A DNA stretch of 64,000 bases from an uncultured Bacteroidales bacterium. GTDB lineage: Bacteria > Bacteroidota > Bacteroidia > Bacteroidales > Bacteroidaceae. The DNA lies in assembly GCA_902775375.1 (NCBI GenBank), contig CACYLU010000005.1, positions 79,324 to 143,323 on the forward strand, in the 5' to 3' direction. A program made the translations under genes and the position numbers. How positions within the stretch are numbered: position 1 is the stretch's first letter; every line of letters starts with the position of its first letter. Below are positions 52,243 through 61,946 of this stretch, one piece after another. The notes under the pieces are model-generated. The model was not told the origin of the DNA. It made no database searches and saw only the letters and a program-made list of their open reading frames with translations.

Positions 52243-53114
52243 ATTTCTTCTTTTTCTATTTTCTGTATTATAGCCTGCGCTATGGCTTTACCGCCATCTT
52301 GACAACAAGGAGCAAAACTTGGCCAATCATTAAAATCAATAATTCTAATGGTACCATCAGGAGCAACAATAGCATCTCCGCCATACACGTCAACCACCAA
52401 CACTTCTGCTGCTTTATTACAAATTGTCTGAAGTTGATCAACAGAGAAAGTGATGCCTTTAGGTTTTCCATTAATTTCTTCTAGTCCAAATTTACTATGA
52501 TGCGTCATAGAGGGATAGAACCAATAGAAAAAAGGAGTTCCTGCCACTCCGTAGAACTTAATAATATCACCTTGCAGATGCTCACTAACAACTACCCTAT
52601 TGATACTACGCTCAACAAAGTCTTCAAACACATCTCCCAACTTAGAGGTTTCTGATACAAATACCACATCATTAACCTGAGTGGTATGACCATCAGCTCG
52701 CTTCACCCAACATGATGTTTCACTAGAAAGAATATTAGGTTTTACCCCTGTTGATTTATACTCCAAATTGCACACTACACTCTCTGGTTGAGGAATATGG
52801 TACTGATGGAAAAGCCTGGTCATCTGCTCGCGTCGACAATTCTCAATCCCAAATCCCGAATTAACTTCTACAACTCCCTGTTTTTCCAACTCTTGCAGTT
52901 TTGAGACAGCCTCATAGCTGCGTACCATATTGAAAATGTATTTCTCTTTTATGATATCATGCAACAAATCATCTTCCTGATACACCTTTACTTGATGTCC
53001 CTTAGCTTCTAAATGTTGAAGCACAGCCAAGAAGATAGCTCCATCTTTATCAATGCTATTAGGAGAATAAATAGGTGCCCTACTGATTCCTGCGATGCGA
53101 TAAAAATCCTTCAT
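52239..53114 (-). CDS. ATP-grasp-fold protein
   Basis: A 291-residue cytosolic protein. The C-terminal half has ATP-grasp features: SCWVKRADGHTTQVNDVV, VVVSEHLQGDIIKFYGVAGT, VLVVDVYGGDAIV, and the metal-binding end TIRIIDFNDWPSFAPC. The pattern recalls RimK-like ligases and the inositol trisphosphate 5/6-kinase branch of ATP-grasp enzymes. It may ligate or phosphorylate a small headgroup molecule. Second gene of the four-gene operon. Confidence 0.8.
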   Translation of the reverse strand: MKDFYRIAGISRAPIYSPNSIDKDGAIFLAVLQHLEAKGHQVKVYQEDDLLHDIIKEKYIFNMVRSYEAVSKLQELEKQGVVEVNSGFGIENCRREQMTRLFHQYHIPQPESVVCNLEYKSTGVKPNILSSETSCWVKRADGHTTQVNDVVFVSETSKLGDVFEDFVERSINRVVVSEHLQGDIIKFYGVAGTPFFYWFYPSMTHHSKFGLEEINGKPKGITFSVDQLQTICNKAAEVLVVDVYGGDAIVAPDGTIRIIDFNDWPSFAPCCQDGGKAIAQAIIQKIEKEEI

Positions 53115-53824
53115 TTCGACAAAAATTGTTGAGCTTTATCAATATCGGCTGCATGATCGATATCAATGATTTTAGTGAAAGGCCACGCCTGAACATGTAA
53201 ACCAGCATCTACCAAATATTGTTGGAACCCACGCATACGTTTAACTCCTTCCTGACGAGCTGTAGGCAACAACGATAAGGCTTGTTGGTTCATACAGTAG
53301 ATACCTCCAGAGATGTAGCGACAACCTGGGTATGACTCGTTAGCATAACCAATGATTCGTAAATCACCATTTCTTGTCTTAACATAAAGTGGTTTCTCGT
53401 CGTCAATATAATCAGTCACACCCATCAAGGCATCATCAACATCATCGCTCATGAAATGATGCACATAAGCAGCTAGCTCTTGATCATGAAAAATTGGGTC
53501 AACCGTAGTAAGGCAAATCTTAGACTTATCATCTTGTAAAAATGGTTGCAACTCGCAAAAACTTTGGAAAGAATCTGGAGTTGTTTTCACAACAATATTC
53601 AGAGGTACAGATAGTTTTATTGATTTCAAGAAATCATACACCTGTGTCATCTCTTCATTGATAATGATACTCACACTCTCGGCATCGTTCTCACAAAACA
53701 GTCTTATAAGTCTGCCTATGAGTGTTTCTCCACCAACCTTAACCAATGGCTTGGGGTCAGTGATACCCTCAGCCACAAGCCGAGAGCCTTGACCAGCTGC
53801 TATCAATCCATATTTTAATGACAT
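53111..53824 (-). CDS. Sugar/alcohol-phosphate nucleotidyltransferase
   Basis: A 237-residue NTP_transferase-fold protein. The N-terminus KYGLIAAGQGSRL carries the G-x-G-x-R loop, followed by DPKPLVKVGGETLIGRLIRL. A metal-binding Asp lies in ICLTTVDPIFHD. It should activate a phosphorylated sugar or polyol as its nucleotide diphosphate (CDP or UDP form). First gene of the operon; its promoter at 53861-53868 lies back to back with a plus-strand element. Confidence 0.87.
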   Translation of the reverse strand: MSLKYGLIAAGQGSRLVAEGITDPKPLVKVGGETLIGRLIRLFCENDAESVSIIINEEMTQVYDFLKSIKLSVPLNIVVKTTPDSFQSFCELQPFLQDDKSKICLTTVDPIFHDQELAAYVHHFMSDDVDDALMGVTDYIDDEKPLYVKTRNGDLRIIGYANESYPGCRYISGGIYCMNQQALSLLPTARQEGVKRMRGFQQYLVDAGLHVQAWPFTKIIDIDHAADIDKAQQFLSK

Positions 53825-53852
53825 TATACTTCTTTATTAAGTGAAAAAAATA

Positions 53853-53868
53853 TACCTTTGCAAAGATA
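53853..53868. promoter_or_regulatory. Overlapping divergent -7 elements
   Basis: TACCTTTG (+ strand, 53853-53860) is directly followed by CAAAGATA, which is TATCTTTG on the minus strand (53861-53868). The minus copy is 37 bp from the nucleotidyltransferase ATG. Confidence 0.55.
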
Positions 53869-53954
53869 ATTTAAACTGGTAATAGTGCCAAATTATTTAG
53901 ACTTTATTGAGGTGAAATACATCTTATTTTTTGATAATAAACTATCCTTTAATT

Positions 53955-55118
53955 ATGAAATACGATTTTGATGAAATTATTGCACGTAAGGGAACTGACT
54001 GTGTGAAATACGATGCTGTAGAGGAATTATGGGGGCGTAGTGATTTGTTGCCTATGTGGGTAGCCGATATGGATTTTCGCACCCCAGACTTTATCATTAA
54101 CTCGATTCGCAAACAACTCGATCAAGGGGTTCTTGGATATACTCAGCCCTGCAGAGGTTGGTACGACAACATCATTCAATGGGTAAACAAACGTCATGGG
54201 TTGAAGGTACAAAAAGAGGATATTTGCTTCGTTCCAGGTATTGTAAGAGGCATTGTCTTTGCATTAAACTGCTTCACGCAACCTGGCGACAAAGTGATGG
54301 TACTGCCTCCTGTATACCATCCTTTCTTCCTAGTGACTGAACATAATAACCGTCAAGTAGTGTACAATCATTTGGACATCTATGATGGTCAGGTACACAT
54401 TAATTTTGAACGTTTTGAGCAGGATATAAAAGGGTGCAAATTACTCATATTCTGCAATCCTCATAACCCTGGTGGCAGAGTATGGAAAGTGGAAGAGTTG
54501 CAACGTGTCGCTGATATTTGCAAAAGAAGTGGGACACTGGTGGTAAGTGATGAGATTCACGCCGACCTCACCTTACCTAGATATAAACACAACTCGTTTT
54601 CATCGGTATCAGAGGCTGCACGGATGAATAGTATAACTTTTATGGCACCAAGTAAAGCCTTTAATATGCCTGGTTTGTGTAGCTCTTATAGTTTGATTTT
54701 CAATCCAGAGATACGCGAGAGGTTCAATATCTTTATGGAAGCAAGCGAATATTCAATGGGAAATATGTTTGCATATTCTGCTTGTGCAGCTGCCTATGAA
54801 CAAGGTGAAGACTGGCTGAATCAAATGCTGGCTTATGTACAGGATAACATTGACTTTACAGAGCAATTCCTAAAAGACAACATACCTGCCATCAGCATGC
54901 TGAAACCGCAAGCTTCGTATCTGATATTTTTGGATTGCAGGAAACTTGGTCTCAGTCAGGAAGAATTGGTGAATCTGTTCGTCGAAAAGGCTCATTTGGC
55001 ACTAAATGATGGCACTATGTTCGGAAAAGAAGGCGAAGGTTTCATGCGTCTCAATGTGGGTTGCCCCCGAAGTGTGTTGGAAATGGCCTTGCAACAATTG
55101 AAGGAAGCCGTGGGTTGA
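53955..55118 (+). CDS. PatB/MalY-type PLP-dependent C-S lyase
   Basis: About 387 residues from MKYDFDEIIARKGTDCVKYD; the longer ORF adds nothing family-like. Fold-type I aminotransferase-like enzyme; signatures are LPMWVADMDFRTPDFI, VPGIVRGIVFALNCF, NPHNPGGRVWK and the PLP lysine in FMAPSKAFNMPGL. Members cleave cystathionine or cysteine S-conjugates to thiols, pyruvate and ammonia; some are aminotransferases. It stands alone between a divergent operon and a small unknown gene. Confidence 0.92.
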   Translation: MKYDFDEIIARKGTDCVKYDAVEELWGRSDLLPMWVADMDFRTPDFIINSIRKQLDQGVLGYTQPCRGWYDNIIQWVNKRHGLKVQKEDICFVPGIVRGIVFALNCFTQPGDKVMVLPPVYHPFFLVTEHNNRQVVYNHLDIYDGQVHINFERFEQDIKGCKLLIFCNPHNPGGRVWKVEELQRVADICKRSGTLVVSDEIHADLTLPRYKHNSFSSVSEAARMNSITFMAPSKAFNMPGLCSSYSLIFNPEIRERFNIFMEASEYSMGNMFAYSACAAAYEQGEDWLNQMLAYVQDNIDFTEQFLKDNIPAISMLKPQASYLIFLDCRKLGLSQEELVNLFVEKAHLALNDGTMFGKEGEGFMRLNVGCPRSVLEMALQQLKEAVG

Positions 55119-55152
55119 AAAATAAAAAGGGATAAAAAACAAGCGAGCTTTT

Positions 55153-55183
55153 TTTGTTCTACTCTCGATTTTACGTAACTTTG
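55153..55183 (+). promoter_or_regulatory. Promoter of the 110-residue gene
   Basis: TTTG (55153-55156) and TAACTTTG (55176-55183) are 19 nt apart, 23 bp before the ATG. Confidence 0.7.
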
Positions 55184-55206
55184 CATAAAACAAAACTTTT
55201 TTAGAC

Positions 55207-55539
55207 ATGTACACCATACAAACAAATCAAAGCGGAACGCGCTCGATGCAAATTAGCGATGATCACTTAATGACCATCCACAAATATGGGTTATTCAATA
55301 ACCTGACAGACAGTAATGGTTTTGTGGATGAGAATGTGCTCGAAAAACTGAAATTAAGTGTACGCTCGCTTATAGCCGCCGAGAATGGCGACATAAAAGA
55401 CCTGCTGAACTTATGCATCGATGTAATCTATCACGACAACATGAAGGCTTTTGGTCTGCAGAAATTGATGGCGCTCTATAATACTTGGATTGTTGAGCAT
55501 TCCGAAGAAAAGACTCCAGCAGAGATTTCTGAGGCATAA
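55207..55539 (+). CDS. Small conserved-looking cytosolic protein, function unknown
   Basis: A 110-residue protein (MYTIQTNQSGTRSMQISDDH...). It is helical after a short N-terminal strand region, with no signal peptide or known motif. Its strong promoter and clean gene boundaries suggest it is real. No family recognised. Confidence 0.8.
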   Translation: MYTIQTNQSGTRSMQISDDHLMTIHKYGLFNNLTDSNGFVDENVLEKLKLSVRSLIAAENGDIKDLLNLCIDVIYHDNMKAFGLQKLMALYNTWIVEHSEEKTPAEISEA

Positions 55540-55615
55540 AATAACTAGATAAACTGGATACCCACTACTACTAACAAAGCAATATGTTAATATTTGCTTT
55601 TGCCTTTAATTGAAT

Positions 55616-57418
55616 ATGAGCAACTTGACAGACTGGCTACCTACCACAAAGAAAGAAATGGAATTGAGGGGATGGGATGAGCTGGACGTGATATTGTTCA
55701 GCGGTGATGCATATGTCGACCACCCCTCATTTGGTGCAGCTGTCATTGGTCGAATACTTGAGGCGGAAGGGTTGAAGGTGGCTATAGTGCCACAACCCAA
55801 CTGGCGTGATGATTTGCGAGACTTTAAGAAACTAGGCAAACCTCGCTTGTTTTTTGGTGTTAGCCCTGGATGTATGGACAGTATGGTCAATAAATACACA
55901 GCCAACAAACGTATTCGTCACGAAGATGCATATACGCCCGATGGGCGTACCGACATGAGACCAGATTATCCTAGTATTGTCTATACCAAAATCCTCAAAC
56001 AACTATTTCCCGATGTGCCAGTATTTTTAGGAGGTATTGAAGCCAGTATGCGTCGACTTACCCATTACGACTACTGGGAAGATCGTGTGCGTCCTAGCAT
56101 CTTAGTGGACAGTGGAGCAGACCTGCTGATGTATGGTATGGGCGAAAAAACCGTAGTGGAGATCGCACGTAAGGTTGAACGTGGCGAACCACTGATTAAT
56201 ACGCCACAGATTGCTTACCTCACTAACAACATAGTACCACAAAACACTGACATCATACTATTTTCACACGAGGAATGTTTAAAAGACAAGAAGAAGGAAG
56301 CTGCTAATTTCAGACACATCGAAGAGGAAAGCAACAAGTGGAGTGCCCAACGCATTTTACAACGCACAGGTAAGCAAACGGTGGTTGTAAATCCACCCTA
56401 TCCTCCTATGACAGAGGCAGAATTGGATCACTCATTTGATTTACCCTATACTCGTCTGCCTCATCCAAAATACAAGGGCAAACGCATACCAGCTTATGAC
56501 ATGATAAAGTTCAGCATTAACCTACACAGAGGATGTTTTGGGGGCTGTGCTTTCTGCACCATTTCTGCACATCAGGGTAAATTTATCGTTAGTCGTAGCA
56601 AGGAGAGCATTCTCAAAGAGGTGAATAAAGTAATGAAAATGCCAGACTTCAAAGGCTATATCAGCGATTTGGGCGGTCCTTCTGCGAATATGTATCGTAT
56701 GCACGGCAAGAATCTGGATTTGTGCAAGAAATGCAAGCGACCATCATGCGCACACCCCTCCGTATGCAAAAACCTGAACAATGACCATCGACCGCTACTT
56801 GACATCTATCATGCAGTTGATGCATTACCGGGCATAAAGAAGAGCTTTATCGGTAGTGGCGTTCGTTATGATTTAATGCTACACAGAAATGAGAATGAAG
56901 AAGTAAATAAAGCAAATCGGCAATACACCAAAGAATTGATTACCAAACATGTTAGCGGTCGGTTAAAAGTAGCGCCAGAGCATACTAGTGACGATGTGCT
57001 TTACCTCATGCGCAAGCCTTCATTCAAGCAGTTCGAAGAGTTTAAAAAGATATTCGACCGCATTAATTCACAAGAAAACCTGCGCCAACAAATCATCCCA
57101 TATTTCATCAGCAGTCACCCTGGTTGTAAAGAGGAAGATATGGCAGAGTTGGCTATTATTACCAAGAAGTTGGATTTTCACTTGGAGCAAGTACAAGACT
57201 TTACACCTACCCCCATGACCGTATCAACAGAAACCTGGTATACTGGATTTCATCCCTATACATTAGAACCCGTGTTTAGTGCACGCACACAACATGAGAA
57301 ACTAGCGCAACGACTTTTCTTCTTCTGGTATCAGCCTGAGCAACGACGAGAAATCATCAACGAATTGCGACGCATCCATCGAACAGATCTTATTGACAAG
57401 CTTTACGGACGTCATTGA
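55616..57418 (+). CDS. YgiQ-family radical SAM protein
   Basis: A 600-residue protein. The N-terminal YgiQ domain starts LTDWLPTTKKEMELRGWDEL with GDAYVDHPSFGAAVIGR. The radical SAM 4Fe-4S motif is GCFGGCAFCTISAH, with GGPSANMY and Cys-rich LCKKCKRPSCAHPSVC downstream. The reaction is not known for certain in this family. ATG 55616 is preferred over the TTG two codons earlier. Its stop codon overlaps the end of the convergent mfd gene by 7 bp. Confidence 0.93.
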   Translation: MSNLTDWLPTTKKEMELRGWDELDVILFSGDAYVDHPSFGAAVIGRILEAEGLKVAIVPQPNWRDDLRDFKKLGKPRLFFGVSPGCMDSMVNKYTANKRIRHEDAYTPDGRTDMRPDYPSIVYTKILKQLFPDVPVFLGGIEASMRRLTHYDYWEDRVRPSILVDSGADLLMYGMGEKTVVEIARKVERGEPLINTPQIAYLTNNIVPQNTDIILFSHEECLKDKKKEAANFRHIEEESNKWSAQRILQRTGKQTVVVNPPYPPMTEAELDHSFDLPYTRLPHPKYKGKRIPAYDMIKFSINLHRGCFGGCAFCTISAHQGKFIVSRSKESILKEVNKVMKMPDFKGYISDLGGPSANMYRMHGKNLDLCKKCKRPSCAHPSVCKNLNNDHRPLLDIYHAVDALPGIKKSFIGSGVRYDLMLHRNENEEVNKANRQYTKELITKHVSGRLKVAPEHTSDDVLYLMRKPSFKQFEEFKKIFDRINSQENLRQQIIPYFISSHPGCKEEDMAELAIITKKLDFHLEQVQDFTPTPMTVSTETWYTGFHPYTLEPVFSARTQHEKLAQRLFFFWYQPEQRREIINELRRIHRTDLIDKLYGRH

Positions 57419-60400
57419 CCTTCGCCCATTGAATAGATTTCCTTCAGAACGAGTAGAGCATGCTCAACACTCTCAACATCCTTCACTAACATAGAACGTT
57501 TATGGTCATTACGTTCCTTCAATTCACAACGGCGGGTATATTTCATCATATAGTCAATAAGTTTGCCAAACATCTTACCCTTATAATAAGGACTCTCTGG
57601 ATTAGATACCAGAAACAACGTCATACGTCCACCTTTCAAGAAGATACGTTCTACACCCAATCGTGCAGCCAACTCCCGCAAAGGTACTATACGAAGGAGT
57701 TCTTCCGTTTCTTGAGGTATAGGGCCAAACCTATCCAACAATTTGATTTTGAAATTATCTACATCTTTTTCTGTAGAAAGATTATCAAGTTCTCGATACA
57801 GTAACATACGTTCACTACTACCTGTTACATAGCTTGCAGGCAGAAGTAACTCGAGATCACTTTCAATCTGGCACTCATCCACATAATGCTCTCCTCTATC
57901 CTCTTGATCTTGATTGTTAGCATCTAGAAATAATTCGCTGAACTCTTCCATTTTCAGCTCATGTACAGCCTCTCCCAAAATCTTCTGGTAGGTTTCATAT
58001 CCAACGTCGGCAATAAAGCCACTTTGTTCGGCACCAAGCATATTGCCAGCACCACGAATATCGAGGTCCTGCATAGCAATGTGTATGCCACTTCCTAAGC
58101 CCGAAAAGTTCTCAATTGCTTGCAAGCGACGACGGGCTTCTTGCGTCAGCGTAGATAGTGGAGGAGCCAACAAGTAACAAAAAGCCTTCTTGTTGCTACG
58201 CCCCACCCTGCCTCTCATTTGATGCAAGTCGGATAAACCAAAGTTATGAGCTTCGTTAATGATAATGGTATTGGCATTGGGGATATCGATTCCGTTCTCC
58301 ACGATAGTTGTAGAAAGTAGCACATCATAGTCATAATTCACAAAACCCATAATGATTTCCTCTAAGGCAATAGGATCCATTTGTCCGTGACCGATAGCCA
58401 CTCGACAATCAGGAATATGCTTCAAAATCAAACTCTTCAACATTTCCAAATTAGAAATGTGATTATTGACAAAGAAGACCTGTCCATTACGACTCATCTC
58501 AAAATTAATAGCATCAGCTATTACCTCCTCATTGAAAGTATGCACTTCCGTTTGTATAGGATATCGATTGGGAGGAGGTGTTTGGATAACAGAAAGGTCA
58601 CGTGCTCCCATCAGCGAGAATTGTAGGGTTCTTGGTATAGGAGTGGCCGACATGGTGAGGGTATCAACATTCACTTTCATCTGGCGCAACTTCTCTTTTG
58701 TACCCACACCAAATTTCTGCTCTTCGTCAATAATAAGCAAACCCAAATCTTTAAATTTCACTTCCTTGCCCAAAATTTTGTGGGTACCTATCAGGATGTT
58801 TACTTTGTTCTCAGCCAAATCAGCAAGAATTTGTTTTGTATCTTTTGCTGTGCGAGCACGACTCAGATACTCCACTCGGCAAGGCATATCCTTGAGCCTG
58901 TCCTTAAATGTCTGATAATGCTGGTAAGCCAGAACGGTAGTTGGTACCAACACAGCAACTTGTTTGTTGTCACTTACGGCCTTAAATGCAGCTCTTACAG
59001 CTACCTCTGTTTTACCAAAACCTACATCACCACACACTAGACGGTCCATTGGACGGTCGCTTTCCATATCTGCCTTCACTTCAGCAGTAGCCTTGCTCTG
59101 ATCTGGCGTATCTTCGTAAAGGAATGATGCCTCCAGTTCTTTCTGCATAAAGCTATCAGGACTATATGCAAAACCTTTTTCGTCCCTTCGTGCTGCATAC
59201 AGTTTTATCAAGTCACGTGCAATATCCTTTATCTTGGTCTTGGTTCTATCCTTGATGCGTTCCCAAGCACCAGTGCCCAACTTATTCAGGCGAGGAGGTT
59301 CGCCATCCTTACCCTTATATTTCGAGACCTTATGCAACGAATGAATAGATACAAACACCACATCCTCATTTTGATACACAAGTTTCATCACCTCTTGCGT
59401 GGTGTTGCCATTTGGGATGCGCACTAAGCCAGCAAAACGCCCAACTCCATGATCTGTATGCACCACATAATCACCTAGTTGAAACTCGTTAAGTTCCTTT
59501 AGACTTTGTGTAATCTTACCACTTCTGGCCTTATCGCTTTTAAGGTTATACTTATGGAATCGGTCAAATATTTGATGATCAGTAAATAAGCAAATGCGTT
59601 GCTGATGGTCAACAAATCCTTCATGTATCGTTTTTTCAACAGCAGTAAACTCAATGTTATCACCCCTGTCATCAAAGATAGCCTTGATACGTTCTGTCTG
59701 TTTTTTGCTGTCGCTACAGATAAACAAACGATAACCATTGGCCATATATTGTTGGAGGCGTTGACCCAACAAGTCAAAATTCTTGTGGAAGATTGGTTGT
59801 ATATCAGTATCAAACGAGAGTGAGGCATCGGGAGTGCCAGTAGGTTTCATTCCGATTTCCATCCTCCTGAAAGCTACTACCTTGTGCATAAACTCATCGC
59901 CATCGGTAAGTTTCCCCTCAAGAATCAACTTTCCTTGCTCTTCAGCATCGCGAGCCAGCTTAGCCTGCTCTGACAAAGCCTCGTCATGTACCTGTTGAAT
60001 ACGTTCGCGTAACCAGAATAAATCGCGCATCACCACCAAAGTCTCCGGTTGTAGGAAATCAAGAAACGACACCATACCACCATCACCGTCACGCAGCAAT
60101 CCTGCACTGAGATCTGGCACAATAACTATGCTGTCTTTCTTCTCTTTCGACAATTGGCTCTCTACCTCAAAGGTACGGATACTATCCACCTCATCGCCAA
60201 AGAAGTCAATACGATAAGGATATTCTGATGAGAAGGAGAAGACATCGATGATACTGCCTCGTTGAGCATACTGTCCTGGTTCATAGACATAATCAGTATA
60301 TTGAAAACCGTAATGCTGCAATAGGTCGGTCACAAATTTCATATCAAGCTGGTCACCAGTCTTTATCTTGATTGTCTTCTCATCGAGTTCTTTGCGGGCT

Positions 60401-60801
60401 ATCACTTTTTCGGCCAAAGCGTCAGGATAGGTCACTACAAATAGATTGGTAACATTCTTCTCCAAACGGCTCAACACCTCAGTACGTAATATTTCATTAG
60501 CAGCATCTTTCTGGCCGAATTTGATTGCCCTACGGAAAGAAGATGGGAAGAACAAAACCTGTTCATCGCCCAATATTTGCACAAGATCATGGTAGAAATA
60601 GCCAGCTTCTTCCAGGTCACCCAAGATGAAAACAAAGGGGCAATGGGTGTTACCTATTAACGCTGACGCATAAACCGAAGATGCAGAAGCCTTAAGACCT
60701 CCGCAAAAAATATGCTTTACCTTTCCTGAATTAATCAGCTGGCTCATGGCCGCAACTTGCGGATGTTTCACCAGCAACTCTCGCAGTTCATCTATCTTCA
60801 T
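57412..60801 (-). CDS. mfd: Transcription-repair coupling factor Mfd
   Basis: About 1129 residues from MKIDELRELLVKHPQVAAMS; the longer frame runs through the promoter at 60811-60818. It removes stalled RNA polymerase and recruits UvrA. The N-terminal UvrB-like part, the RNA-polymerase interaction domain (FQLGDYVVHTDHGVGRFAG), the RecG-like motor (Walker A GDVGFGKTEVAVRAAFKA, DEEQ in LLIIDEEQKFGV, RMRGRVGRS-type HQMRGRVGRSNKKAF) and the C-terminal TRCF domain are all present. Confidence 0.97.
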   Translation of the reverse strand: MKIDELRELLVKHPQVAAMSQLINSGKVKHIFCGGLKASASSVYASALIGNTHCPFVFILGDLEEAGYFYHDLVQILGDEQVLFFPSSFRRAIKFGQKDAANEILRTEVLSRLEKNVTNLFVVTYPDALAEKVIARKELDEKTIKIKTGDQLDMKFVTDLLQHYGFQYTDYVYEPGQYAQRGSIIDVFSFSSEYPYRIDFFGDEVDSIRTFEVESQLSKEKKDSIVIVPDLSAGLLRDGDGGMVSFLDFLQPETLVVMRDLFWLRERIQQVHDEALSEQAKLARDAEEQGKLILEGKLTDGDEFMHKVVAFRRMEIGMKPTGTPDASLSFDTDIQPIFHKNFDLLGQRLQQYMANGYRLFICSDSKKQTERIKAIFDDRGDNIEFTAVEKTIHEGFVDHQQRICLFTDHQIFDRFHKYNLKSDKARSGKITQSLKELNEFQLGDYVVHTDHGVGRFAGLVRIPNGNTTQEVMKLVYQNEDVVFVSIHSLHKVSKYKGKDGEPPRLNKLGTGAWERIKDRTKTKIKDIARDLIKLYAARRDEKGFAYSPDSFMQKELEASFLYEDTPDQSKATAEVKADMESDRPMDRLVCGDVGFGKTEVAVRAAFKAVSDNKQVAVLVPTTVLAYQHYQTFKDRLKDMPCRVEYLSRARTAKDTKQILADLAENKVNILIGTHKILGKEVKFKDLGLLIIDEEQKFGVGTKEKLRQMKVNVDTLTMSATPIPRTLQFSLMGARDLSVIQTPPPNRYPIQTEVHTFNEEVIADAINFEMSRNGQVFFVNNHISNLEMLKSLILKHIPDCRVAIGHGQMDPIALEEIIMGFVNYDYDVLLSTTIVENGIDIPNANTIIINEAHNFGLSDLHQMRGRVGRSNKKAFCYLLAPPLSTLTQEARRRLQAIENFSGLGSGIHIAMQDLDIRGAGNMLGAEQSGFIADVGYETYQKILGEAVHELKMEEFSELFLDANNQDQEDRGEHYVDECQIESDLELLLPASYVTGSSERMLLYRELDNLSTEKDVDNFKIKLLDRFGPIPQETEELLRIVPLRELAARLGVERIFLKGGRMTLFLVSNPESPYYKGKMFGKLIDYMMKYTRRCELKERNDHKRSMLVKDVESVEHALLVLKEIYSMGEGQ

Positions 60802-60810
60802 TTCAAGGTG

Positions 60811-60818
60811 CGAAGATA
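60811..60818 (-). promoter_or_regulatory. -7 element for mfd
   Basis: CGAAGATA on the + strand (TATCTTCG on the minus strand), 9 bp upstream of the chosen ATG. It is a near-match to the consensus. Confidence 0.4.
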
Positions 60819-60833
60819 CAAAAAAAACGTCAT

Positions 60834-61946
60834 TTATACAAGTAACCCTACTGTTTGCGTAATATTTCTTTCTGCCACCTCTTTCTTCATGGCCTCTACC
60901 AAAGGTAAGTTCGAAGGATTGATGCATGAAACTTGAGCGAAGCCGGCTTCAAGCAATGCCTCTTTGTCTTTTATTCTCCCTGCTATCAAAGCCGTTGGCA
61001 CACCATATTGCTTAGCTCTTTGCATGATGCCAGCAGGTAACTTACCCATCAGCGTCTGAGCATCTGCAGAACCTTCACCAGTTATCACCATGTCAGTATT
61101 TCTCAACTGCTTGTCAAAATCAATGGTATTAAGCAATAAATCAATGCCTAATCGGCAATCGGCATGCAGAAATTGCATGAAAGCATAGCCCAAGCCACCT
61201 GCAGCTCCTGCTCCACGCTTATTGGAACAATCATAGCCGCAAGAATGTGCAGACTGTTGGGCAAAGTCGAAAGCTAGCTGATCTAACTTCTCTACCATTG
61301 ATGGAGTAGCACCTTTCTGGGGACCAAACACATGGGCAGCCCCCATTGGTCCGCACAAAGGATTCGCCACATCTGAGGCAATGCTGAAATGCAAAGTCTT
61401 CAATTTTTCTAAATCATCCTTTAGTTTTTCTGCTAAAATATCGTGGATATCAACCTGCTCAGACAGAAGTGAGCAAGGTTGCTTTCTTTTATTTAAATCG
61501 TCCGAAAGTGCTTGAAGCATCCCAATTCCTGCATCACTCGTAGCACTTCCACCTAAACCAATAATAAACCTTGTGCATCCTTTCTTGACGGCATCAGCTA
61601 TCAACATCCCTGTACCATAGCTGGAAGCCATCATTGGATTACGTTCTTCAATCTTTAGCAAAGTCAATCCACTGGCTTTGGCTATTTCAATAACGGCCAG
61701 TTCTTCTTTCTTTAGGTAGCAAGTCCTGATAGGCCTCATCAATGGGTCAAGTACGTCAGTTTCAATCAGTTCTCCTCCAATGGCAGCATAAAAGGCAGCT
61801 ATCCATCCTTCACCCCCATCGCTCACAGGAATCTTCACTACCTGTGCTTCTGGATGTTTCTGTAACACCCCTCTACAGGCAGCAGCATTGGCCTCAACAG
61901 AAGTCAAGCACTCCTTGAAAGAATCTATGGCAACTATAATCTTCAT
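60834..61946 (-). CDS. Glycerate kinase (GlxK/GarK type)
   Basis: A 370-residue glycerate kinase of the GK-I/GarK fold. Signatures are MKIIVAIDSFKECLTSVEAN, KIPVSDGGEGWIAAF, RFIIGLGGSATSDAGIGMLQ, GAGAAGGLGYAFM and TDMVITGEGSADAQTLMGK. It phosphorylates D-glycerate to 2- or 3-phosphoglycerate. It follows the GH30 gene with no gap, so both are on one transcript. The metabolic link between them is not evident. Confidence 0.94.
   Translation of the reverse strand: MKIIVAIDSFKECLTSVEANAAACRGVLQKHPEAQVVKIPVSDGGEGWIAAFYAAIGGELIETDVLDPLMRPIRTCYLKKEELAVIEIAKASGLTLLKIEERNPMMASSYGTGMLIADAVKKGCTRFIIGLGGSATSDAGIGMLQALSDDLNKRKQPCSLLSEQVDIHDILAEKLKDDLEKLKTLHFSIASDVANPLCGPMGAAHVFGPQKGATPSMVEKLDQLAFDFAQQSAHSCGYDCSNKRGAGAAGGLGYAFMQFLHADCRLGIDLLLNTIDFDKQLRNTDMVITGEGSADAQTLMGKLPAGIMQRAKQYGVPTALIAGRIKDKEALLEAGFAQVSCINPSNLPLVEAMKKEVAERNITQTVGLLV

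Noticed and set aside
57412-57418. Overlap of ygiQ and mfd stop regions
   Set aside because: Convergent genes sharing a few bases at their ends are ordinary and need no special explanation.
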